Shown in pieces: positions 1-5,828 of a stretch of 9,969 bases of DNA. The stretch is from the NCBI GenBank assembly GCA_050014815.1, contig JBEKCP010000161.1, positions 1 to 9,969 on the forward strand, given 5' to 3'. Both the position numbers and the translations under genes were made by a program. Origin of the DNA: JBEKCP01 sp050014815 (GTDB lineage Bacteria; Planctomycetota; Planctomycetia; Pirellulales; Thermoguttaceae). The stretch's first letter is position 1; each line of letters opens with the position of its first letter. Under the pieces are notes generated by a model. It was given only the letters and a program-made list of their open reading frames with translations. It was not told where the DNA came from and made no database searches.

Positions 1-1188
1 CAACAGTGCGGCCTGGTCCTCGGGGCTCGCCAGTTTGCGGGCGGCCTCCCGGTCCTTGTCGGTCAACATGCGGAAATAGCCGCCGTCGTGGGCCACCACG
101 ACGTCGCCCGAGCGGAGCGGGCAGATGTTGATCGGTTGCCAGAAGTACTCGTGGAATCTCCCTTTCAGGCGGCCGCAAATTCGGAACTTGTCGTAGATCT
201 GCTGCCAGCCCTCCAGGTAGGTGCCGTTTTCGAGCGTTTTGAGATCGGCCGAGAATCGCAGCACGCACGGCGCGCCGAGCCGTCCCAACCCCGGCCGCCC
301 GGCCAGCGAATCCGTCGCGCCCGCCGGAAAGCCGTTGGCCTCCAGCATCTTCCCTTCTTGGATCAGTTTCTGTTCGGTGCGGAGGGGATACGCGGTCATC
401 AGGCCTTTGCGCTCCGCGAGCAGCGGTTCCAGCGCATCGTAGGCGTAGCCGCCCACGTACACGCCCTTGTCGGCGACGGCAACGGCGGTGGCGTGCAGGA
501 TGCCCTTGCCGAACTCCGCGTAGGCGAGAACCTTCGATGCGTCCGGCGAGAGCTTCAACACGAAACCGCAGCCGCAGAGCGGCTCCGCGGCGGGGCCTCC
601 GAATGCGACCGGCGCCACGCCGCCGGGCAACTGGCGGATCGGCGCCCCGGCGTTGCCGGCGAGGTATAGACAACCGTCCGGCCCGGCCGCGGCGCCCTCG
701 AAGTCGTCGTTTTCGGACGTTCCGAAGTACGAGGCCTTCACGAGTTCCAAGGGGGGTTTGGGATCCCCTTCGAGAATCCCTTTCCCGGGCCGGGCGGCGC
801 CGGAAACCGCGCCTGTCACGGCAACCTTGTTCCACGTGCCGGAATAGGTTCCGGAGAGTTTGGCGCCGTCAATCGCAATGTCCAAGGTCAGCGTACCCGG
901 CGATTTCCCGGCGCCGTTCACGACGGCGCGGATGCTGCGGCCGTCGATGGTGCCGCCGACCGCCACCTTCACGTCGGGCGGATCGACGGCAGTCACCCCC
1001 TGGACGGCGCCCAGCGCCGTGATCAGCCGCATGGCGAGCGGCTTCCCGTCCTTCAGCAATCCTTCGACGCTGAGCGACAGCTCCGCGCAGCCCGGATCGA
1101 TCGTGCCGGACTGGCCCGCCAACGACGCCAAGGCAAGCCCATTCAAGATCAACGCCGCCGAGAGAAATCCACGAAAATGCCTGTCCAT
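1..1188 (-). CDS. Secreted SBBP-like beta-propeller protein, N-terminal part (3' end outside window)
   Basis: An open frame of 396 codons starts at the ATG at 1188 and continues off the left edge without a stop. The N-terminus looks like a signal peptide: basic MDRHFRGF, a hydrophobic stretch to about residue 23, then a possible cleavage near LASLAG (22-26). Residues about 36-140 are a beta-rich domain ending in a GTYSGTWNKVAVTGAVSG-type pattern common in exported planctomycete proteins. Residues 153-179 (SYFGT..NDDF..AAAGPDGCLYLAGN) and 209-248 (FVLKLSPDASKVL..ATAVAVADKGVYVGGY) resemble SBBP/beta-propeller blades. No catalytic residues are recognisable, so the substrate and role are unknown. 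A weak GAGG lies about 7 nt before the start. The gene is divergent from the beta-helix gene at 1411. The fold call is by pattern only; the reading frame and export signal are fairly secure. Confidence 0.8.
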   Translation of the reverse strand, partial: MDRHFRGFLSAALILNGLALASLAGQSGTIDPGCAELSLSVEGLLKDGKPLAMRLITALGAVQGVTAVDPPDVKVAVGGTIDGRSIRAVVNGAGKSPGTLTLDIAIDGAKLSGTYSGTWNKVAVTGAVSGAARPGKGILEGDPKPPLELVKASYFGTSENDDFEGAAAGPDGCLYLAGNAGAPIRQLPGGVAPVAFGGPAAEPLCGCGFVLKLSPDASKVLAYAEFGKGILHATAVAVADKGVYVGGYAYDALEPLLAERKGLMTAYPLRTEQKLIQEGKMLEANGFPAGATDSLAGRPGLGRLGAPCVLRFSADLKTLENGTYLEGWQQIYDKFRICGRLKGRFHEYFWQPINICPLRSGDVVVAHDGGYFRMLTDKDREAARKLASPEDQAALL

Positions 1189-1246
1189 GCTACTGCCTCG
1201 TATTGGTTAGAGTTCATCTTCCGGCCGACGGGCCCGGCAACTCATA

Positions 1247-1275
1247 ACAATACACGCGCGCGTCCTTCTCGTCCA
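1247..1275 (-). promoter_or_regulatory. Candidate sigma70-type promoter for the SBBP-like gene
   Basis: Read on the minus strand, TGGACG (1275-1270) and TATTGT (1252-1247) are separated by 17 bp, and each matches the consensus at 4 of 6 positions. Transcription would start near 1240 and leave a leader of about 50 nt before the ATG at 1188. No better pair was seen in the divergent region on this strand, but two 4/6 hexamers can occur by chance. Confidence 0.3.
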
Positions 1276-1340
1276 GGGACGGCAGCAATCGTTTGAAACG
1301 CCCGCCAAGAAAGCTTGCCACACCCGGCCGGTCGTCGATC

Positions 1341-1353
1341 TTGGAAAATCGCC
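1341..1353 (+). repeat. Core of the 28-bp dispersed element, partial copy C
   Basis: The 13 bases TTGGAAAATCGCC are identical to the start of copy B (minus strand 8054-8042), and the first 12 are identical to copy A (minus strand 9906-9895). Downstream of the core the resemblance fades, so this is a partial or degenerate copy. It lies in the divergent intergenic region and overlaps the -35 box of the gene at 1411. Confidence 0.5.
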
Positions 1354-1369
1354 GGAATCCGGGTATAAT
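1341..1369 (+). promoter_or_regulatory. Sigma70-type promoter of the beta-helix gene
   Basis: TTGGAA (1341-1346) lies 17 bp upstream of a perfect TATAAT (1364-1369). The predicted start of transcription is near 1376, leaving a leader of about 35 nt to the ATG at 1411. The -35 hexamer is the first part of TTGGAAAATCGCC (1341-1353), the core of the dispersed element found in fuller form at 8027-8054 and 9879-9906. Confidence 0.6.
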
Positions 1370-1410
1370 GAACTCGCTCGGCACAACCTCGTGCGCCCGC
1401 CCTGCCACCC

Positions 1411-4323
1411 ATGCCCACCGCTATGCAGACCCTCATGATCCCGCCGCTTCGGACCGCGCTGGTCGGATTCTGTCTTGTGCTGGCCGCCACGGCCGCATGG
1501 GGCGGGCCGCCCGTGGACGTGCGGGCCGCCGGCGCCAAGGGCGACGGCGCGGCCGACGACCAGGCCGCGATCCAGGGCTCGATCGACGCCGCGGCCCGAT
1601 CGGGCGGCGTCGTCCATCTTCCCGCCGGCAAGTATCTGGTGCGAACGATCTCGCTCGGCAGCAACGCGACTCTCGACCTGGCCGCCGGGGTCACGCTCAT
1701 CGGCCATATCCGGATTCACGACGTCTCCGGTGCGGCCATTATCGGCCACGATCGAAAGACCTCGCTGATCCTGGGCCGCATCAGCATTCGCCGCAGCCGC
1801 GGCGTCCGCATGCGGGACTTCAGCCAGGAGTATTTCAGCGGCCAGGGCTATGACGGCTGCTCGGACGTCGAGCTCCGCGGCGTCACCATCCGCCAGCCGC
1901 CGCAGCGGAGCGGCCGGGGATCAGCCATCTGGTTCGGCGATTGCACGGACGTCGTCGTCTCGCAGTGCGATTTCTCCTCCTGCGACGACGTCTTTTGCCT
2001 GAAGCGATCCGGCGAGAACATCCATCTCCAGGACAGCGTCCTGACGGGCCACCTGGCCGCGCCGTACAAGATCGGCACGGAGACCGACGGCGATTTCCGC
2101 AACATCTCGATGACCCGCTCGACGATCCGGAACTCCGACCGGGGCGCCGTCAGCATCGAGTCGGTCGACGGCTCGCACATCGACGGCGTTTTCATCTCGG
2201 ACATTCGCATGACGAACGTCGCCGCGCCGCTGTTCATCCGGCTGGGCGACCGCGACCGCTATGGCCGCGGGACGGCGGGCTCCATCCGCAACATTTCGCT
2301 CCACGGCATCGAGGCCACGTGCCGCGACAAGGACGAGGGCATCGGCTCGGCCATCGCCGGCCTGCCGGGTCATCCGGTCGAGAACGTCACCCTCACCCGG
2401 TTCCGCGTCTCTTACCGCGGCGGCGGCAGCCGGGAAGACGCGGCACGGAGGCCCAAGGAACTGCCCACCGTCTATCCGGAATACGACATGTTCGGCGCGC
2501 TGCCGGCTTATGGGCTGTGGATCCGGCACGCGCGAGGGCTGGTGCTCCGCGACGTTTCGCTCGACGCGGTGGAGCCCGACGGGCGGCCCGCCCTGGCGGC
2601 CGAGGACGTGGACGGCCTGGTGTTGGACCGGTTTGCGGGCGGGGTCGGCGCGACGGCTGAGGCATCGGTGCGTTTCGAGCAGGTCTGCCGGGCACTGGTG
2701 CGCGGGCCGGCCGTGCCCCGCAAGGTCCCGCTCCTCCGCCTGCTGGGCGACCGCTCCGACCGGATCACGCTCCTCGACATCGAGGCGATCGCCGGCGATC
2801 GACCGCTCGTGACGGTGGGCGACGAGTTCCGCGGCTCGCTTCGGGTCGAGCCGACGACCGAGCCGGTTGTCGAAGAGTTCCATGTGGCCGACGCGCGCCC
2901 GGGCGAGCCGGTCGTGGTCCGTGCACGACTGAAGAACCCGGGACAAGCCGGCTATGCCTCGATCGAGCTGGCCGCGGACGACAAGCCGAGCCGGCGCCGC
3001 ACCCTCTGGCTGGCGGCCGGCCAGGCCCGCGAGTTGGTGCTCGACGGGCCGCAATTCTACGAGCCGGGTGAACACGTCCTTCGCCTCGGGACGGCCGTTC
3101 AGAAGATCCGAGTGCCGGACTCGCCGGCCCGGTTCGTTTGCGAGCGCATGGAGGCGCCCTCGGCCGCGGCGGCCGGCCAGTCGTTCGATGTCGGCCTCCT
3201 GGTGCGGAACACGGGGGGGCGGACCGGGACCGAGAAGGTCTCGCTTTCGGCCGGCGGAAACCGGCTCGACGCCGGCGAAATCACGCTCCAGCCGGGCCGG
3301 CAAGAGCGGATGCGTCTGTCGGCGCGGCTCGATCTTCCCGGGATGCACGTGCTGGCGGCGGGCGGCCGCCAACGTCGCATCGCCATCAACCCCGTCTGGA
3401 TCGACGCCAACCACGACGGCCGGCTGGATGCCGACGAGCGGAGCTTCGGCACGCTGGCCGACGCGCTGGCCGCGGCCGCCCCGGGCGACTGCATCCGCTT
3501 GCAACCGGGCAGGTATGAGTTTCCGGCGGAGCAGTTGCCGCTGGTGGTCAAGACCCGCGGCCTCGGCATCGCCTCGGCGGCCGGCGCCGAGGAGACGATC
3601 CTCGAAGCCCGCCGCGCCCGCGACGACCGCGGACGAGCGCACAGCATCTTCTACGTGGCGGCCGACGACGTCACGATCGACGGCCTGACGCTCCGCGGCG
3701 GCGCGTACGACGTCTTTGTCGACGGCACGTCCGGCGCCGTGATCCAGAACTGCGTGGTCGAAACGGCCAAGCGTTACAACCTGGCACTGGCCAATGCCCA
3801 CGCCGCCAAAATCCTGAACAACCGCTCGCGGTTCAGCGGCATCGGCTTCCTGGCCATGTACGGCGGCGGCGGCTCGCTCATCGAGGGCAACCGCATCGAC
3901 GACGAGCCGGCCGGCATTCGGTTCGTCGGCACCTGCGAGAACCGCGTCCGCGACAACCAGTTGCCGGCAACGTTCTGGTACGGCATGTGGCTGGAGGACT
4001 CGCACCGCAACGTGATCGAGAAGAACCGGATCGAACGAAGCCGCCTTTGCGGACTGGAACTGAGCGGGTCGGACTCCAATCAGGTGATCGAAAACTCGAT
4101 CGTCCACAGCAAGACGCCGGCCGTCCTCGTCAACCGCGGATCGAAGGACAACCGCTTCGAGGCGAACCGGTTCGAGGGGAATCGCGGCGGGGACGTGGTT
4201 CAAGAGACGGGCGAGGCGGGTTCGCGCGAGCGGCGTGCCGCAGCCACTCCCGCTCGCGAGGGCAAGGTCTACACCGGCGGCGTGGACATTACCACGCCCG
4301 TTCTGTCCCGACCGGCGAAGTGA
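1411..4323 (+). CDS. Secreted multidomain beta-helix protein (GH28/pectate-lyase-like plus second beta-helix)
   Basis: The 970-residue product has a signal peptide (residues about 9-33, MIPPLRTALVGFCLVLAATAAWGG), so it is exported. Residues 34-110 match the pectate-lyase-superfamily entry region (VRAAGAKGDGAADDQAAIQ, HLPAGKYLV) and lead into a GH28-like right-handed helix to about 420. The GH28 Asp pair remains as CDD (D192, D193). The usual NTD site is replaced by GSAIW (170-174), and the GHG region reads PYKIGTETDGDF (218-229) with no catalytic His, so polygalacturonase activity is doubtful. Residues about 487-660 look like two CARDB/Ig-like segments. D665-E676 (DANHDGRLDADE) is a full EF-hand loop. 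Residues 677-930 form a second, NosD-like parallel helix with many N-rich PbH1-type turns. ATG codons at 1411, 1423 and 1435 are all possible starts and none has a good Shine-Dalgarno. The role is probably polysaccharide binding or cleavage at the cell surface. Confidence 0.88.
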   Translation: MPTAMQTLMIPPLRTALVGFCLVLAATAAWGGPPVDVRAAGAKGDGAADDQAAIQGSIDAAARSGGVVHLPAGKYLVRTISLGSNATLDLAAGVTLIGHIRIHDVSGAAIIGHDRKTSLILGRISIRRSRGVRMRDFSQEYFSGQGYDGCSDVELRGVTIRQPPQRSGRGSAIWFGDCTDVVVSQCDFSSCDDVFCLKRSGENIHLQDSVLTGHLAAPYKIGTETDGDFRNISMTRSTIRNSDRGAVSIESVDGSHIDGVFISDIRMTNVAAPLFIRLGDRDRYGRGTAGSIRNISLHGIEATCRDKDEGIGSAIAGLPGHPVENVTLTRFRVSYRGGGSREDAARRPKELPTVYPEYDMFGALPAYGLWIRHARGLVLRDVSLDAVEPDGRPALAAEDVDGLVLDRFAGGVGATAEASVRFEQVCRALVRGPAVPRKVPLLRLLGDRSDRITLLDIEAIAGDRPLVTVGDEFRGSLRVEPTTEPVVEEFHVADARPGEPVVVRARLKNPGQAGYASIELAADDKPSRRRTLWLAAGQARELVLDGPQFYEPGEHVLRLGTAVQKIRVPDSPARFVCERMEAPSAAAAGQSFDVGLLVRNTGGRTGTEKVSLSAGGNRLDAGEITLQPGRQERMRLSARLDLPGMHVLAAGGRQRRIAINPVWIDANHDGRLDADERSFGTLADALAAAAPGDCIRLQPGRYEFPAEQLPLVVKTRGLGIASAAGAEETILEARRARDDRGRAHSIFYVAADDVTIDGLTLRGGAYDVFVDGTSGAVIQNCVVETAKRYNLALANAHAAKILNNRSRFSGIGFLAMYGGGGSLIEGNRIDDEPAGIRFVGTCENRVRDNQLPATFWYGMWLEDSHRNVIEKNRIERSRLCGLELSGSDSNQVIENSIVHSKTPAVLVNRGSKDNRFEANRFEGNRGGDVVQETGEAGSRERRAAATPAREGKVYTGGVDITTPVLSRPAK

Positions 4324-4360
4324 AACCAGACTGTTTCTCATTCCATCCCCACGGCTCCAC

Positions 4361-4377
4361 GTTACAAACCTGTTACA
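4361..4377 (+). promoter_or_regulatory. Direct-repeat operator resembling a Pho box
   Basis: GTTACA occurs at 4361-4366 and again at 4372-4377, an exact 11-bp period with a 5-bp gap (GTTACAAACCTGTTACA). OmpR/PhoB-family regulators bind such tandem hexamers or heptamers about one helical turn apart. The repeats occupy roughly -50 to -34 relative to the start predicted from TATAAT at 4399. That region lacks a normal -35 box, and an OmpR/PhoB-type regulator gene follows directly. Binding by that regulator is inferred. Confidence 0.5.
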
Positions 4378-4398
4378 TCGGATCGCCTCCCCGCGCGG

Positions 4399-4404
4399 TA
4401 TAAT
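4399..4404 (+). promoter_or_regulatory. -10 box of the response regulator gene
   Basis: A perfect TATAAT lies in otherwise GC-rich sequence. At spacings of 16-18 bp the upstream hexamers are ATCGGA, CATCGG and ACATCG, none resembling TTGACA, which suggests an activator-dependent promoter. Transcription would start near 4411, giving a leader of about 54 nt before the ATG at 4465. Confidence 0.6.
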
Positions 4405-4424
4405 AGGGGTGCGGTCTTCCTCAG

Positions 4425-4452
4425 CCTTCGTGTTCCTGGTGTTTTTGTGGTC
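4425..4452 (+). repeat. Diverged short dispersed repeat in the regulator leader
   Basis: The segment CCTTCGTGTTCCTGG followed by TGTTTTTGTGGTC reads on the other strand as ACCACAAAAACACC, then AGGAACACGAAGG. It looks like a worn copy of the ACCACAAAGACACGAAGG repeat that I recognise as widespread in planctomycete and cyanobacterial genomes. There is only one copy in this window, so the assignment rests on memory of the pattern. Confidence 0.3.
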
Positions 4453-4464
4453 AGCCACCCGCCC

Positions 4465-5163
<699 letters not shown>

Positions 5164-5173
5164 ACAAAAAGAT

Positions 5174-5205
5174 GTTTCACGCAAAGGCGCGAAGGCGCAA
5201 AGGAG
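5174..5205 (+). repeat. CGCAAAGGCGC-type dispersed repeat, copy 1
   Basis: This 32-bp copy begins GTTTCACGCAAAGGCGCG and ends GCGCAAAGGAG. It matches copy 2 (5663-5694) at 30 of 32 positions, and its first 30 bases match the inverted copy 3 (5761-5790) at 29 of 30. It starts 10 bp after the stop of the response regulator. Its final AAAGGAG acts as the Shine-Dalgarno of the next gene. Confidence 0.85.
5199..5205 (+). promoter_or_regulatory. Ribosome binding site of the GxxExxY gene, within the repeat
   Basis: AAAGGAG ends 7 nt before the GTG start at 5213, ideal spacing. It fixes the GTG as the start, since no upstream in-frame ATG competes. It is the 3' end of repeat copy 1 and is also present in copy 2 (5688-5694). 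Confidence 0.75.
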
Positions 5206-5212
5206 ATAGCAG

Positions 5213-5596
5213 GTGACGGAGAACGAAATCGCCACACAGGTCGTCGACTGTGCGTATAAGGTACACACGACGCTCGGGCCGGGCTTGCTCGAAAGCGTCT
5301 ACGAGATCGTCCTGGCCCACGAGTTGAGGAAATGTGGTCTGCCAGTGGAAAGACAGGTTCCCATCCCAATTCGGTATGATGGAATTCAGTTCGACGAAGG
5401 TTTCCGATCTGACATTATGGTGGCAGACAAGGTGATTCTAGAAATCAAGTCGGTCGAGAAATCGGCGGCGGTCCACAAGAAACAACTCTTGACTTACCTG
5501 CGTCTGGCCGACAAGCGGCTCGGACTTCTCATCAACTTCGGCGAGGACTTGATCAAGGACGGGATCCGCCGGGTCGTGAACGGCCTTCAGGAGTAA
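5213..5596 (+). CDS. GxxExxY family protein (PD-(D/E)XK nuclease-like)
   Basis: The 127-residue product has the family name motif GLLESVY at G24-E27-Y30, preceded by the typical N-terminus TENEIATQVVDCAYKVHTTLG. A nuclease-like core follows: E37, D67 in FRSD, then E77-x-K79 in ILEIKSVE, with HKKQLLTYLRLADKRLGLLINFGEDLIKDGIRRVVNG closing the fold as in full-length members. The family is known by sequence only; DNA cleavage is inferred from the D...ExK pattern and its biological role is not established. The start is GTG with a strong AAAGGAG. Base composition is clearly lower in G+C than its neighbours (codons such as ATT, GGT, CTA), consistent with acquisition. It lies between a response regulator and a histidine kinase, in the same direction, with repeats on both sides. 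Confidence 0.93.
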   Translation: MTENEIATQVVDCAYKVHTTLGPGLLESVYEIVLAHELRKCGLPVERQVPIPIRYDGIQFDEGFRSDIMVADKVILEIKSVEKSAAVHKKQLLTYLRLADKRLGLLINFGEDLIKDGIRRVVNGLQE

Positions 5597-5662
5597 TCCT
5601 TCGACCACTGCGCGTTGTATTGAACGTCAAGACCGCCGGTAGAAAGATCGAATCGAGGAGGT

Positions 5663-5694
5663 GTCTCACGCAAAGTCGCGAAGGCGCAAAGGAG
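5663..5694 (+). repeat. CGCAAAGGCGC-type dispersed repeat, copy 2 (direct)
   Basis: This copy is in the same orientation as copy 1 and differs at only two of 32 positions (the third base, and T for G in CAAAGTCGCG). It begins 66 bp after the GxxExxY stop. The bases after it continue to resemble those after copy 1, which suggests the repeat was copied together with the start of a GxxExxY gene. Confidence 0.85.
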
Positions 5695-5701
5695 CAAGTA
5701 A

Positions 5702-5734
5702 TTAGCCGAGAACGATTTTGCAAGGCAGCCCGTC
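5702..5734 (+). pseudogene. Vestige of a second GxxExxY gene 5' end
   Basis: Placed exactly as the GxxExxY start is placed after repeat copy 1, this stretch reads L-AENDFARQPV against M-TENEIATQVV in the intact gene. Five of the first eleven residues are identical (E, N, A, Q, V), with D/E and F/I as conservative changes. About 20 of 30 bases match from codon 2, including GAGAACGA. The start codon has become TTA and the resemblance ends after about eleven codons. The segment is short, so chance similarity is not excluded, but the matching position behind a 30/32 repeat makes common origin likely. Confidence 0.4.
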
Positions 5735-5760
5735 GCTCAGCTTCAAGAGCAGTCGTCCGA

Positions 5761-5790
5761 CCTTTGCGCCTTGGCGCCTTTGCGTGAAAC
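5761..5790 (-). repeat. CGCAAAGGCGC-type dispersed repeat, copy 3 (inverted)
   Basis: The reverse complement (GTTTCACGCAAAGGCGCC then AAGGCGCAAAGG) matches the first 30 bases of copy 1 at 29 positions. It stops at AAAGG, and beyond that no similarity to the sequence after copies 1 and 2 was found. It ends 37 bp before the histidine kinase start and forms the right-hand inverted end of the possible module. Confidence 0.85.
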
Positions 5791-5792
5791 CT

Positions 5793-5828
5793 ATGTCCGA
5801 AAAACCCCAATTACCAAAGCGTCCCTGA
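5793..5828 (+). other. 11-codon leader reading frame overlapping the kinase start
   Basis: ATG at 5793 opens MSEKPQLPKRP and stops with TGA at 5826-5828, whose A is the first base of the kinase ATG (TGATG). This arrangement allows translational coupling. The kinase start has no visible Shine-Dalgarno. The short frame itself has none either, so it may be only the leftover of sequence cut by the repeat insertion. Confidence 0.25.

Larger units (their letters stand above)
5174..5790. mobile_element. Possible repeat-bounded module carrying a GxxExxY gene
   Basis: The segment begins and ends with ~30-bp inverted repeats that match at 29 of 30 positions (5174-5203 and the reverse complement of 5761-5790). 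It contains a third, direct copy at 5663-5694, one complete GxxExxY gene and a vestige of a second. It is visibly less GC-rich than the two-component genes on either side, which would otherwise be adjacent partners. No transposase, integrase or target-site duplication was found, so any mobility would need proteins acting from elsewhere. The boundary may equally be two independent repeat insertions. Confidence 0.4.

Noticed and set aside
1214..1408. A 64-codon minus-strand frame (GTG start) just upstream of the SBBP-like gene, ending ELPGPSAGR.
   Set aside because: It spans the divergent promoters and the repeat core, has no Shine-Dalgarno and shows no family resemblance. The second half looks somewhat protein-like, so a decayed gene cannot be fully excluded.
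1921..4458. An 845-codon open frame on the minus strand, antisense to the beta-helix gene.
   Set aside because: Its translation is rich in Arg, Ala, Gly, Pro and His without recognisable domains, while the plus-strand frame has a signal peptide and clear family motifs. Long antisense frames are expected at this GC content.
5164..5173. Target-site duplication at the ends of the repeat-bounded segment.
   Set aside because: The left flank (...AAAAAGAT) and the right flank (CTATGTCCG...) share no convincing duplicated bases.
5174..5790. CRISPR-like array made of the three ~30-bp repeats.
   Set aside because: Spacers are of very unequal length (457 and 66 bp), one repeat is inverted, the first interval contains a gene and no cas genes are present.
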